Shown piece after piece: positions 1-11,508 of a DNA stretch of 64,000 nucleotides (the stretch's first letter is position 1; every line of letters starts with the position of its first letter). A program made the position numbers and the translations under genes. Origin of the DNA: Lindgomyces ingoldianus (lineage: Eukaryota; Ascomycota; Dothideomycetes; Pleosporales; Lindgomycetaceae); assembly GCF_010093535.1 (NCBI RefSeq), contig NW_022985195.1:64853-128852 (forward strand). Reading direction: 5' to 3'. The notes beneath the pieces are model-generated. The model searched no databases. It was not told where the DNA came from and was given only the letters and a program-made list of their open reading frames with translations.

Positions 1-2
1 CC

Positions 3-1257
3 ACTGACCAGCAGGTGTATGTCGAAACACTAGCTGGATGGGGTGTGTAGGTTATCCGGTTGTGGGGAGAGTCCAATCTCGTTGGCGTTCATCTCGTATC
101 GCTGTATGCAGGTACAAAGCAGTTGAGGTGGGGCGGTGTCACCTGCAGGAACAAAAGAATTGAGCCTCCCCTTTCTCATGTTGTGGCTTTGGGGGCTCTG
201 GGAATTACAGTGAACCACTTCACCGAACCGATGGTGTGAGGAGAGACTTTCAGGAGTGCTAACCGGTGTTCTAGTAACGTATACTGATGGAGGCTGTCTC
301 AAAGGAAGCACCGATGTTCTGGTTGTTCCACCGCTGGAGAGCATGGTCGGAACTTACGACACAACTGTGCTCACCGCGCTAGATGATACGTTGAAGATTC
401 TCAGCAGCAACGGTATCAAGGCAATCATCTCGCCACACAACGCGAACTCGTTGACTGGAGACGAAAGATGCGACGCGTATTGCAAAAAGTTCACCAACGC
501 GTCGACGGTTTACTCTTCTGCTGAGGCTAAAGCAGACTACGATAACAGACTTGCGGCCATCTTGTCGTACGAATCGCCGAACTTCGGGAAACAGTGGAGA
601 GACTTACGTGACGTGATTCTGGCCTTCAACTTACAGAACGAGCCGTTGATCAAGCAGAACGACAAGTTGAGCGCCAATGATCCAGATGACTGGCTATGGG
701 GACGGGCAGGGGTGCTCCGTGGTCTCCTGGGAGCTTCCGATACCAAAGTAGCCACTGGTGGTATCGGGGGTTCTCAGTACTGCTGCGACAAGATCCACCA
801 GTCTAATCTCCTCACAAAGGCTTTGGAATATGATGCAATCGACATAATGAGCGTACACGGATACATTAATAAGGCGTCTGATTGGGCCTACTTCATAACG
901 GGAGAGCAATCAATCCTTGCCCAAGCAAATATCGCCGGGGAGCATGTGACGGTGGAGGAGCGGGGAGTGAGTACTAGTTATCAAGATGACTTCGACATTC
1001 AAGTCGACTTTTTCAATGGTGCCGGAATCCCATGAGTAAGCTAGAAAATTCGGGAAGGGTGAATAAAGCTGACGGCGCTCGAGGTGTACTGGCAAGTGGT
1101 CCCGGGCTTGGACGCATCTCAGGAGGGATCTCCCTCAGACTGTGGGTATGATAGATACGAGATTGGTGTAAACAGTTCCAAGGGTGATATTGCCAGTGCG
1201 GTAGCGGCAGCAAATGCAGCTAGAGCAAACCAGAGCTGGGATGGATATGTGTACTGA
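3..1257 (+). pseudogene. Glycoside hydrolase family 5 protein, 5'-truncated by window edge and carrying disabling changes
   Basis: Secreted GH5-type (cellulase/mannanase-like) protein by family resemblance. The frame from about 275 to 1032 has the acid/base motif LQNEP (about 624-638) and the nucleophile region VTVEERGVS (about 949-975). Most relatives have EEWG there, so W has become R. An intron at 1036-1083 (GTAAGC..AG) joins GIP-x to VYWQVVPG, and coding then ends at 1255-1257. The codon before that intron is TGA (1033-1035) where GIPW needs TGG. A second in-frame stop, TAG at 48-50, follows LAGWGV and precedes VIRLWG, a recognisable upstream piece of the same enzyme. The exon joining 1-110 to about 275 is uncertain. 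The frame's nominal start at 256 is GTG, not a real start. Either a pseudogene or an allele with errors; the gene begins left of the window. Confidence 0.62.
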
Positions 1258-1785
1258 TACGTCCGGGAGGTCTTTTTTGTCTGCGTCATTCGAATGAAAA
1301 TTCGTAGATTAGACCGTTGGTGGCTTCACTGTGCGTCAAGGTATATGCGGTGAAGATGCCGATCCTAGTACTAGGAAGGGGCCGGCTAAGGATGACAGTA
1401 TTGCTCAGACATAACACGGGAAAGGCTAAGAGCTGCAATGACGATGATCGTTTGAGTGTCATTATGCACCATTCCAACATGTTACTGGGGTCAAAGTACT
1501 TATTCCGTGTTGAGGGGCCTCAATTGTTAGCACAGCCCACGAAAATGGGATAAAGAAGAGAGGTTATGAAATGTAAAAGGGCCAGATTTGAGTGATGGTG
1601 GTCATGCTCAGATGATAGTCGAAAGAGTGATGGATATAGGCGGCGAATGAAGGAAGATTGAGATGGCCACGACCACGGAGAATTCCTTCCTCCGTTCCGG
1701 CTTAGCAAAGGCCTTTCATAGTCGGGTCATGGCTCCCACCTCGAGAGCTTTCCGGTGACCTCCCTCCAAGGTTCCTTAATCCAAA
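1258..1785. other. Intergenic: GH5 3' end and mss51 upstream region
   Basis: About 530 bp without a supportable gene. The short frames here have no recognisable content. It must hold the terminator of the GH5 gene and the promoter of mss51, but I see no clear TATA element. Confidence 0.5.
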
Positions 1786-3387
1786 ATGAGGTCTCCTTAT
1801 ACCTGCAATCGGTGCCTAACCGTCCTACGCACTTCGAGACCCCAATTGCGCCCGCTTCCCTTTCGCTCCAGCCCACAAAGCCTCCCGTCACAGCGGCCTC
1901 ATTCCACCAAAACCCCCCCCGCGACTCCAAAGCTCGCCCTCCCCCGCCGAAATGTCTCTTCCTCTGCGATACAGAAATTCGAGAAGCCATTTGAACCGTA
2001 TGAATATATCGATCCCGAGGGTATTACCCGCAAACTCGTACTTAACGAAGACAACCTATTCCACTCATTTACACATTCACCCATCCCCGAGATACGCAAA
2101 CGAGCAGCCTTCATGCGGCAACATGCATACTGTCCGCACCCCTCGCACAAGCCGACACGCACGCCGCACAGTCCTGTCGATCTTGAATCACGCAAGTCGT
2201 CTGAGACCGGTACGCCGCCTGCACACGTGAATTTCGAATGTCCCGACTGCGGGGTTCCTGTATATTGCTGTGAAGAACACTGGGCGGACGACTACGAAGC
2301 GCATTTAGAAGTCTGCGATATCATGAAGGAGGTCAACGAAGACGACCACGATCTCCGCAGCGGGCGGTTTTTCAAGGAGTTCCTGTTCGCTGAGCCGCAG
2401 ATGGAGGAGATTCTGGTGAACATGACGAGCTGGGATTCGTATCTGTATACGCGGGATTACGATGCGTTGAATGAGGATCGCGAGATGCGGCAGGCGACAG
2501 CGCTGTTGACGTATCCGATGACGATTGCGAGTGTGATACATGAATTGAGTCCGTATAGCATCCGGAGAGAGAAACGGTTAACGCCGGAAGGGCTGAAGAG
2601 CTTCAGCGGTACGTCTATCGAACTCCCCTACGATTTCCCCTCCCCTGTAATGCTAAACCCATCCCAAGCACTCCGCCACTCCCTCCACCCCCCCCGAACC
2701 GGCGGCGGCGATACGTGGAACAACCCACGCCTCGCCCCACCCTCCGTCCGCATCTTCATCCTCGGCGCGCGCGCCGAATCCTCTCTTCCGCGAGAGACTT
2801 GGATGCAAATGGCCTACCTGTTCCACCGGGTACAATTCTCCCTACACTTCATCGGTCCCGAAGCCATGGTCGGCCGCGAAAATGAACTTCCTTTACCCGA
2901 CCGCACACCGCTAAACCCCTTCGGTGCCGTAGTGGAAGACCGCATCAGCAACGCCATGAAAATCAGCACATATGTAGAATACTACCACACTTTGCACAAA
3001 ACGGGGTATTTCTACCCCTACGACCCATATTTTGACTGCTTCGTCCTATTTCACCCTGGTTTCGGAAACCCGGTGAGCATGCATGAATGGGCGGAAACAC
3101 TGCCGCTGCTGCTCGAAACGAAATGCCCGATTATTGCAACGGGATACTCGCCATGGGATATGAAGCAAGATGTTGATTATCTGGAGAAGAGGTTTGGAAA
3201 TGAGATGGATATGCTGCTGAAGCCAGATGAGAATCTGTTTAGGAGTTTGAGGTGGGATTTGAATGACTATGATCCCCATGATATTACGTGTAGTAATTGG
3301 GGAGTCTATGCGTTTAGGGGAAAGAGATATGAGACGACGAAGAAGGAGGATGTGAGGGAAGAAGAGGGCAGTGAGAGGACGGAGTGA
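1786..3387 (+). CDS. mss51: Mss51-like mitochondrial translational activator of COX1 mRNA
   Basis: Intronless, 533 aa. In yeast Mss51 activates translation of mitochondrial COX1 mRNA and binds newly made Cox1, coupling its synthesis to cytochrome oxidase assembly. Here residues 1-60 are rich in R, S, T and P with almost no acidic residues, as in a mitochondrial targeting sequence. The zinc-finger region of the family follows: CP at 116-117, CPDC at 152-155, and a CC pair at 161-162 with H165. The CP dipeptides resemble the heme-regulatory CPX motifs described for yeast Mss51. The rest (about 180-510) is the long conserved C-terminal domain, with GTSIELPYDFPSP, IFILGARAE and FVLFHPGFGNP. It is longer than the yeast protein (about 436 aa), mostly at the N-terminus and the charged tail. 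The start is the first ATG in frame. It converges with cpyA. Confidence 0.85.
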   Translation: MRSPYTCNRCLTVLRTSRPQLRPLPFRSSPQSLPSQRPHSTKTPPATPKLALPRRNVSSSAIQKFEKPFEPYEYIDPEGITRKLVLNEDNLFHSFTHSPIPEIRKRAAFMRQHAYCPHPSHKPTRTPHSPVDLESRKSSETGTPPAHVNFECPDCGVPVYCCEEHWADDYEAHLEVCDIMKEVNEDDHDLRSGRFFKEFLFAEPQMEEILVNMTSWDSYLYTRDYDALNEDREMRQATALLTYPMTIASVIHELSPYSIRREKRLTPEGLKSFSGTSIELPYDFPSPVMLNPSQALRHSLHPPRTGGGDTWNNPRLAPPSVRIFILGARAESSLPRETWMQMAYLFHRVQFSLHFIGPEAMVGRENELPLPDRTPLNPFGAVVEDRISNAMKISTYVEYYHTLHKTGYFYPYDPYFDCFVLFHPGFGNPVSMHEWAETLPLLLETKCPIIATGYSPWDMKQDVDYLEKRFGNEMDMLLKPDENLFRSLRWDLNDYDPHDITCSNWGVYAFRGKRYETTKKEDVREEEGSERTE

Positions 3388-3792
3388 GCAGCTGGATGAG
3401 TGGAGATGAGCGTGTACTACATATATGTATCATATTGTGTACATCTACGATTGCGGAACATGCCACTTCATGAGGGCTTGCGTATTCGAAAGAATTGACC
3501 TACTCTAGTGATGTGTCAGAGGGGCGAAAGGCTACTGGGTGGACATATGAAAGGTCATAACAGGCAAAAGGATCATGCAGAGGGAGTCATCAGAGTTTAC
3601 TTTCTGTGACAGGTGCCCATTCCATATCTAGTCCTTAAGAATAGGGTGCAGTCTGCTATTATACAATGCGTCCCATCCAACCGAAACATCACTTGCTGGC
3701 TTGTAACCGTACATGACAGTCTCACTAATATCACATCACAACAACTAGCTCATCCTAACCTCCCTCTCACAGCAACGCCGATTCACATGAGC
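3388..3792. other. Convergent 3' spacer between mss51 and cpyA
   Basis: About 400 bp between the stop codons of two convergent genes. Frames crossing it are antisense shadows of cpyA. Nothing else is seen. Confidence 0.6.
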
Positions 3793-5476
3793 TCACACCC
3801 ACCATTCTCCAGCCAACCACCTGTTCAACATATCAGCCGACGCCGCGGGCTGGTCATACGGAACCATATGGCCACCTGCATGCAGTCTCATGAAGGTGAA
3901 GTTTCCACTGCTCTTGACCTGGCCAATCTTGTCACCGTTTCCGCCAAGAAGAAGGTCCTCCATCTCGGCCTTAGCATAGTTCTTCTGGCCAGGCCACTCG
4001 AGAGCCTCAGTCCAAGCCTTGTTGCCAAGCCAATTGCAGATGTAGTCGGCGTCACCTGCATAGACGAGAACAGGGATTTGCTCAAGGAGGCCAGGGACGA
4101 CGTGATGGTATGGCTTCATCCAATCGCCCTGGAGCAGGAAGTTACGGTTGATGTCGAAGTTACAGCTGTCATACGAGTCGACTTCAGCACCAACAGCTTT
4201 CATGACTTCCTTGTTGTTGAGATATGAGCTGATCCAGTCAATCTCATCATAGCAGAGATCGTTGTTGCCGCAGGGACGTCGGACATCATAGACGTTCTGT
4301 CCGGTGCGCTGGTACGGGCCGATCATGGCATTGTTGCAGTAAATGGAGGCAGGGACACAAGTCCAGACCGACTCAGAGTTGTAGCAGTTCTCGATGAGGT
4401 TGGCACAGCGGGGGTATGCATTCTCCATAGATTGGCAGGTGCTCTCATCTAGAACCGCGGGCCAGCCTCCCTCTCCACAGGCCATAGGCTTGTAGTATTC
4501 GTATTGGGTCAGTCCATCGGTGAGACCGTTACCGATGAGGACGGACTGGAGGTTGATGTTACGCTTCTTGTGGGATAGGATTTCAGAGGCAAATACGGGA
4601 ATGTAGTGTCCAGCATACGACTCGCCAGAGATGTGGAAGCTCTGCTCGGCGTACTCAGGGAATTGCTTGAAGAAGAGGGTGAGAAGAGCATAGACATCCT
4701 TGCCAGCCGCGACCGTGTTGCTCACAGAGCCGCCGCTATAGGAATATCCGACGTTGACGGGCTGGTCAAGGAAGATGACGGATGCATTGGCATTCCATGA
4801 GAAGTCGTTGTACTTGACCTTGCCGGACTTGGTGACGGACGAGGGGCCAAGTTCCATGAACAAGCCCATGAGGGAGGAGCATCCCGGGCCACCATTGAGC
4901 CAGAGAACCACAGGGTCATTCTTGGGGTCATTGCGCGACTCGAAGAACCCTGAAACAACGTCGGCGAAGGAATCAGGTGATGCGGATAGTCGAGTACTCA
5001 CAGTAGAAGAGATGCTTATCCTCCTCCTCGTCATCGAGATAGCCGGAGTACTGCTTAACCTTGTCGACGCCGAGCGAGCTCGGGTCAACACTCTTCACCC
5101 TGAGGTTGTAGTTCTCGAGCTTGCCATCAATCTCCCGCTCCTTCTCGCCCTTGGCATTCTCGACCCAGACACTCTGCACCTCAGCGCCCTTGACGATGTG
5201 ATCCCACTCGTGGTCGCCTTTTCGTGTATGCTTCTTCGGGGTGGAGAAGAAGAAAGCCTTCTCCAAGGATTCGGGGAACATAAGAGCGACTTCATCCCAG
5301 ATGCGACGAGCTTCGCCGGTGAGCGACTTCAATGACTCTTCCAAATTCTGCAGCGGCTTTGTCCACGACTCGGAGTTGATCTCCTTGTGCTGCTCAGGGA
5401 GCTTAAAGATTTGCTGCTGCGGAGCAATGGCTGCAGATGCTGCTCCGATGAGCAGAGCTGAAGTAGCGACCTTCAT
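3793..5476 (-). CDS. cpyA: Vacuolar serine carboxypeptidase Y (peptidase family S10)
   Basis: Two exons, 5476-5002 and 4949-3793, joined over a 52-nt intron (GTGAGT..CAG) that restores the conserved [13 protein letters not shown] block; total 543 aa, the usual length of CpyA/CPY. It is a vacuolar exopeptidase that removes C-terminal residues and is made as a prepro-enzyme. A signal peptide ([18 protein letters not shown]) and a propeptide of about 110 residues precede the mature part. Catalytic motifs are all present: [10 protein letters not shown] (oxyanion hole), GESYAGH (Ser), [12 protein letters not shown] (Asp) and [10 protein letters not shown] (His). The frame stays open upstream of the chosen ATG but begins there only with TTG, so the signal-peptide ATG is preferred. 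Confidence 0.95.
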
Positions 5477-6088
5477 GGCGGCTTTGTCAACAAGCGACCT
5501 AGCGGAGCTTCCGGAGCTCAAGCGCTTGCGATAAGCTGATGATAGTGCGCGCTAGAGGGAATATCAAGTAAAATCAGAGAAAACAAATGAGATTCAGGAG
5601 AGATGATCAAGATGAGAGATGAGAGATGAGATGGAAGGTGCAAGTGAAGGGCGAGGTTGATGGGGAGGGCGAGAGGGTTGAGCGGGTTGTCAAGGCAATC
5701 ATGAGGGCCGACATGACGCAGCGTATCCAGCCACCGCTAGCGCCAAAGTCACAGGACCACCAGCCGCCTTGGCGTTTCACAGCCGGGGTCGGACACGGAA
5801 GGTGAGGCGACTCGACTTAACCACCGAGACAGCACCCGAAAGAGAATAAGAAAGGGAGTGAATCGTCGTCGAAATTGCCTTTCACTTGTGTATGCGGCGA
5901 GTGACCGCTCTCCGCGACCACAATGATGTTCCTGCATAGCCGAATGTGGCATAGCCCGCTTCACCCCGCAAATCATCCCACCACAAGTTTTCGCATCTCA
6001 ACACACGAAGGGCCGCCTATATAAGGCCTTGACTGCACTTCTTCACCAGTTCAACATTCCTCTGCAACACCAAAATACAGATTCCGCA
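5477..6088. other. Divergent promoter region of cpyA and sdo1
   Basis: About 610 bp shared by two divergent genes. Next to cpyA lies a purine-rich stretch (about 5575-5650, GAGATGAGA-like on this strand), which is pyrimidine-rich in the cpyA sense. Such CT-rich tracts are common just upstream of fungal genes. A TATA element for sdo1 is listed separately. Confidence 0.5.
6018..6024 (+). promoter_or_regulatory. TATA box of sdo1
   Basis: TATATAA, 65 bp upstream of the sdo1 ATG, followed by an A/C-rich leader (ACACC, CAAAATACAG) typical of short fungal 5' UTRs. Confidence 0.55.
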
Positions 6089-7077
6089 ATGCCTGTTGGA
6101 ATCAACCAACCCTCCGGTCAGATCAAACTGACCAACGTCTCGTTGGTGCGTATCAAGAAAGGTACCTCCCCCCCTCTACCCCGCCCCCGCACCGCTCCTG
6201 CCCCCGTAACTAACCTGCACCAGGCAAAAAGCGATATGAGATCGCGTGCTACAAGAACAAGGTCCTCGAGTGGCGGAGCGGTGTAGAGAAGGACCTTGAC
6301 AATGTCCTGCAAATCCCCAACGTCTTCGTCAATGTCAGTAAAGGCCAGGTCGCACCCAAGGCCGACCTCGCCAAATCATTTGGCAACAAGGCAACGACCG
6401 ATGAGATCATACTCGAGATACTAAACAAGGGCGAGCTCCAGGTGGGGGACAAGGAGCGCCATGCGCAGCTGGACAGAGTTCACCACGAGGTCATTGACAT
6501 CGTGGCCGGAAAATTAGTTGATCCGAGGACGAAGAGGGTCTACACTACGGGCATGATCGAAAAGGCGCTGGAGCAGCTCAGCTCCCAGTCTGCACAACCC
6601 CAGGCAGAGAAGTTGGAAGGCGCGCCCGTCGAGAACCCCGAAGAGAAGGGGAAAGGGAAGGAGCTCCCGAAGTGGACCGGCGTGGTCACCACCAAATCCG
6701 CCAAGTCTCAGGCGCTAGATGCGATGAAAGCACTCATTGCCCATCAGCCGATCCCTGTCGCCAGGGCCCGAATGAGGTTGAGAGTCACCTGTCCCACGTC
6801 AATTCTAAAGCAGGCTGTCAAGTCAGCTCCCAAGCCCCACAGCTCCGGCGATGCGGAGGATGGGGACAATAAGCCACTGCATGGAACCGTCAAGGACACA
6901 ATCGTGGGATTTGTGGAGCAAGTCGAGAGTCAGGACGTAACCGGCGATGAGTGGGAGGTGGTGGGATTCGTCGAGCCTGGAGCCTTTAAGGCACTGTCCG
7001 AGTTTATTGGAGGGCAGACAAAGGGCCGTGGCAGGGCCGAAGTTCTCGACATGGCCGTCGTACATGAAGACGATTGA
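6089..7077 (+). CDS. sdo1: Ribosome maturation protein SDO1 (SBDS family)
   Basis: Two exons, 6089-6161 and 6224-7077, joined over a 62-nt intron (GTACCT..CTAAC..CAG, phase 1); 308 aa. The SBDS family, with the GTPase Efl1, releases eIF6/Tif6 from late pre-60S subunits in the cytoplasm. The SBDS N-domain is at about residues 10-100: QIKLTNVSLVRIKKGKKR, FEIACYKN-like (YEIACYKNKV) and EWRSGVEKDLDNVLQ. Next come a helical middle region with DPRTKRVYTTGMIEKAL and the C-terminal ferredoxin-like part beginning around MRLRVTCP. It is longer than yeast Sdo1 (about 250 aa) because of a charged linker after residue 160 (EEKGKGKE) and a tail. The intron is needed because the first exon ends after only 24 codons. 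Confidence 0.93.
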
Positions 7078-9562
7078 ATGGAAACACGTCTCTGAACCGA
7101 AACACACGACCAATACTCCATTTCACGTGCATGTAAGGGGTTAAGCGGATCGGAAGCCTTAAATGGCTGTCAAGTCTGGCAATGTTCCACACGATAGCAC
7201 TAACTCCGTGCCTGAGGCTGCAACCCACCCGATCTTGTGGCAGTCAGACTCCCGGTAGAGCTGTTGGCTCACCCATGCAGGGCTCCCACTCTAACTCCGA
7301 CGCTCTCTTGTCCGTTGATGACAGCATCTCCCTGGTTCAATCTTTCTAGGAGATCTCCATGCTCCTCATTTCGACGCTGTAGCTGCGGCATATTCTGCGC
7401 TGCTTCGATCTACCAGTTCCTCGACTGTTGCCCCAGAGTAGCCAGTACAATCAAATCAGATAATCATTCCAGGCTATCGCTAGCGCTTGACCTCGTTCCT
7501 GCAAAAGAATACACTTAATTCTTTCCAGCCTGCTGCTTTGCACATTCAGATTGTCACTTGTATTGGCCCCGAAGTGTTCGCTGGTCGCTGCCTTCCCGAT
7601 GCCCCGCCACAACGACAGCATGGACAGCCTGAGTGGTACCACGATATCTCACTGCACTTCTCTCAAGCTTCGGCACTAATGCACGTCACCTGAAAAGGCT
7701 TACTCCGCTGTCCAGCATCATTCGCTCCCAGCCAGTCATGGCCTGACAGGTGTTGCCGAGCTTCAGGCTTAGCGCGGCAATTCAAATCTTGTCCACACCT
7801 CACCTTCCCTCACGATGCTTCAACCTCCGATCTAGTGTCACCCCAGAAGAGCGGATATTATTCTCGCTGGTGCTCTAGACTACTGGTTGGATCTCACGCC
7901 ATCATTTCAAAGAGTGACAACGTCCAAAGGAACCCTTGGATTGACCAATTAGAGCTTGTTCCCTAAATCGAGGTGAGTACCGTCGACTGGCATGTGTTTC
8001 TTTCCACTCCGATTTCACTCGACATACCGGGGTCTAGGTTTTCCAACTATCGATATCCTTGACAGTGCTCCGGGGCGCCAGTTCCGCTGCCGATCCTTCC
8101 CCACTCATGGCCAGGGCCCTTTTGCCGATGTCAACGGTTACTCAGTGATGTGCTAGTTCCGAATATTTCTCTAGCAAATGCGCTGAGGATTTTGAAACAG
8201 TAAAACCAAGGAGACGGTAAACGTATCCTCTCCCAACGAACTGCTCCAACATTTTCGCGTGCTCACCACGAGCTACTCACCGTCAAAAAGATAAGCCAAC
8301 GCCATCATCTATCAACAGATAATACAGATCACCCCGATTAATTACCCCCATCGCCAATCTCCAACCTCCCACATCACCGGCAGTCACCTCCTCCATCCAT
8401 TGACCAATCAAATCCCCTTCCCACACACCTCCATCTCCCTCCTTTCGTTTCAACACCCGAACTTCTGCATCTCGTCTTCTGATAATCGCCACCCAAGTCT
8501 CCCACATGTGCTACCCATTGGCTGGCACGGACTCCCACAGCCCGATAAGGCGCGCAAGGAAACCTGCTTTTGAGGGCGGAGAGAGCCGGATTTGGGCGCT
8601 TGGGGTAGTATAGAAAGATGGGACAGAGCGAGCGCGATAGTGGATCTTGGTGTTTCTGCTCTTCCTCTCTTTTCTTTGTAGTGACAAAGGGGGCTAATTT
8701 TGGCAATCATGGGGTCAGCAGACGTGCTCCAGTGTTGTCGCGGGCGTTGAGGACGTAGGATGGTACTTTCTTGGAAGGTAGGTTTGTTTCCGTTCCATCT
8801 TCGATCTCTGTCGTTCTTACTTTCCACATCCCTGTCTTTTGGTACCCCCCTTCCCCAACTTCCAGCGTTGTTTTTCAGTCGAAGTGACGGAGCGCGAGTA
8901 AGTTGCGTTACGCGGAGGTGCTAGGTGCGCGATTTTCGGGGTCTTTCGCATCCCCCGAGCTTTACGCGCAGAATCAATCATAGTGTCCAGGACACTATCC
9001 TATGCGGTAGGTATGGCAAACAGATTCTGATCAGAATGCGCGCCCGATCGGTGATGACTGCTGGTGTCTCGAAGTGTCATGCGTTTGCAACAACGATGGA
9101 TGGATTGGAGATTTTTTATTGCAAGCGTATCAGATGATCTACGTACATCAGAGGTCGTGATTTCATCCATCCACAGATAGACATTAGTCGTAAGTCGTTT
9201 CTGGTGTGCCGGACACCATGCATCTTTCATAATCGATCCGTCAGTGGTCGTGGGATTGTAGCATGAACCCAAAGATATGCAAAACACAAAGGAAGAAAGA
9301 AATAAAGGCAACGAAATAGGTCCGGAACCCGTAAGTCAAGGAAAGTAGCGAGAGCAGAAGCTATGTGATGAACAAAAGAGCCGAATGTCCAGTATACCAA
9401 CGGCGGTTTGCCACCAAGGCCAAAACATAGGAAACTGTAGGTAAGAAAGGGAAAGATTTCCAGTTCACCAACCTCTTACTTTTCCAAGTACACCACTGAA
9501 CTCCAAATTCTACTTCATTCCAATAACCTCCTCTTCCATTTCAGTTCTTTCCTATTCGCTTC
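7078..9562. other. Gene-free stretch of about 2.5 kb
   Basis: No frame here has recognisable domains or sustained coding bias. Composition is mixed and not RIP-like. A possible splice pair, GTGAGT (about 7971) to a TCTAG (about 8037), could belong to an untranslated transcript. I find no tRNA-like box pair. It may contain regulatory sequence or long UTRs of its neighbours. Confidence 0.35.
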
Positions 9563-10216
9563 TTAATCCCACCACACGCACCCCCTAATTCTCCCATTCC
9601 TCGTCAAAATCCCCAACACCTCCGCCGAACTCGTCCTGCAGCCCCAAACCCGTTCAATCGGCTCCGCTATCATAGTCCAATCGAATCCACGTACATCATA
9701 CATATCCAAGACCACCCTGACAAGCCAGGGGTCATACATCTGGACGTTGGGGTCTTGATACATGGCCAAATTTGGAGCTACAACACTCTCGTTCAGGGTA
9801 TTTGGGGGAAGAGTAGTCTGTGCCATCGGGGGTGACGGCGCACTCGGAAAAGCCGGCGAGCCCGACGCAAACAGTCCAAATCTCGCGTCCGGCGAAATCG
9901 GAGAACACTGGATGGAGCTAGCGGCACTAGAATTAGACTCGGATTCAGATTCTGACAATATCGAGTCGTCGCTCATTCTAGTGTGAAGCACGACTTTGTT
10001 GCCAACATGCCGTATCATAGCCTGTTCAGCTGCTTTCAAGGCATTGTAGCTTGGCAGTGGTTTGGCTGTCAGCGCACCCGCTGATTTAGAGTATGGCGAG
10101 TCGTCGATAGGGGTTGTGTTGCTAATGCGAGATGAGGGGGAGTCGAAACTTTGGGAGCGGTGGATGCGGATCTTGGGGGAGGGAGTTCGGGGCGGAGGGG
10201 CGTGATGGGTTGCCAT
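9563..10216 (-). CDS. Conserved hypothetical protein with DPWLVRVVLDMYDVRG C-terminal block
   Basis: Single exon, 217 aa; ATG at 10216. The N-terminal 140 residues are low-complexity and rich in Ser and Pro (RTPSPKIRIHRSQSFDSPSS), with an acidic serine run SESESESNSS near residue 90, so probably disordered and possibly phosphorylated. The last 65 residues look folded: DPWLVRVVLDMYDVRGFDW, MIAEPIERVWGCRTSSAEVL and GILTRNGRIRG. I do not recognise the family; the C-terminal block reads like a small helical domain. No signal peptide or membrane segment. Function unknown. Confidence 0.72.
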   Translation of the reverse strand: MATHHAPPPRTPSPKIRIHRSQSFDSPSSRISNTTPIDDSPYSKSAGALTAKPLPSYNALKAAEQAMIRHVGNKVVLHTRMSDDSILSESESESNSSAASSIQCSPISPDARFGLFASGSPAFPSAPSPPMAQTTLPPNTLNESVVAPNLAMYQDPNVQMYDPWLVRVVLDMYDVRGFDWTMIAEPIERVWGCRTSSAEVLGILTRNGRIRGCVWWD

Positions 10217-11508
10217 TTTGGAGAGATTGCAGCGGGCCTTGGAAGGTCCGGCCTAAGATGTATCTATTTATGTGGAGATGGAGAGATGGAGAGATGGAGA
10301 GAGAAGTATGGATATATGGATGGGATGGAGGAAGAGACAAGGGAAATCTGATAATACACACAACACAGCGGCAAGCAAGAAGCGCCGCAACAAAATGAGA
10401 GCCTCAAGGTAGGCGAGAAAGGGTGGAAACACCAAGACGAAGAGGACCGGGGAGAGCGAATCCCGAGCTTATATCTCTGATTATCTGCGTCGGTCGTTTG
10501 TGGTGCCTGCACTATGCACTGTCTCTGTGTGTGTCTGCAGCCGGACGGCGAACTGGGGTTGGAAATGGTCTGGTCAGGGTCTGGAAATTAGGGGCTGTTG
10601 GACCCGTGGGTCGGAAGCTAGTGTTGCATGTGGGAGAGCATCGGATAGGATGGCTGCGGGTGGATGGCAGGGCGTGGGTGCTGGGCTGCGTGGAGGAGAG
10701 ACAGCGGAAGGAGAGGGCTTGCAAACGCAACGCACTCCAGTCTTGGCAGATGGGAGAGGACGGAAGGAGGGCGAGGAGTGTTCCCGAGTGGTGTGGATGT
10801 GGATGAAGCGTCAGGGAGTGCGGGTGGAGGGTGTGAAGGGGTCGTAACAAGGGCAAGGGACGAAATGAGACGAAATGGTCAACACATCCAAATGCTTCAA
10901 ACACCCCAATATTCACCCTCCAACGGGCCCTCCATACATTCAGAAGCAAAAAACAATAGGCCGTTAGCGGTCCGGCCCGTTCAGTCTCAAGGCTCTGGTA
11001 GTCAGGAGACACAGTGCCTCCACGCGACCCAGAGCGAGGCCGACTTGTTCTCCACAGAGTGGAGTGTAGAGCCGTGACGTGGTGAGATGTACTTTGGCCG
11101 TATATGCGGCCAGAAACTATTCTCCAATCATCTACATTCTTGGCGCCAGCTTGTTTACAGCCACCGCCAGTGTCTGGTCACCATCATTTGACAGCTGCAG
11201 GTCGGAGAGTTTTAAATGAGGGGTTTTGAGTCTGGGGGTCCACGTAGCATGGAGGATCTGAAGCACAACTATTGAAAGGGACTTGGGATCAAATTGTGAT
11301 TTTGATTTTGGTACAGGCTGTCCTTGGCCAGCCACTACCCCTTGGCCTCACAGTAAATCCTTTCCTAAGGTGCAGAGAGCCGCATGATGTAGGAACTTGA
11401 AAGCCAATCAATGCCATCGAATAAACACCGTAAGTGCACCGCCCATCCGCAGAAGCCCTGTTCCCCCGCCCGAAAGCTCTCCCCAATTGCCCAGCACCCG
11501 CGGAACAT
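10217..11508. other. Intergenic region between the hypothetical gene and rps18
   Basis: About 1.3 kb. Several overlapping open frames at 10400-11050 reflect GC-rich composition rather than genes: they have no recognisable motif and conflict with one another. It holds the promoter of the gene at 9563-10216 and the 3' region of rps18. Confidence 0.4.
10273..10302. repeat. Short GGAGAGAT tandem repeat
   Basis: About four copies of an 8-bp purine unit (GGAGATGGAGAGATGG phase), 57 bp upstream of the ATG of the minus-strand gene, so pyrimidine-rich in its sense. A simple promoter microsatellite. Confidence 0.6.

Noticed and set aside
3613..5335. Long plus-strand frames opposite cpyA (204 and 193 codons)
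   Set aside because: Exact antisense of a well-supported carboxypeptidase Y gene; no family features of their own.
10423..11077. Overlapping long frames on both strands (up to 166 codons)
   Set aside because: GC-rich region with mutually conflicting frames, no motif, no intron logic; likely composition artefacts.
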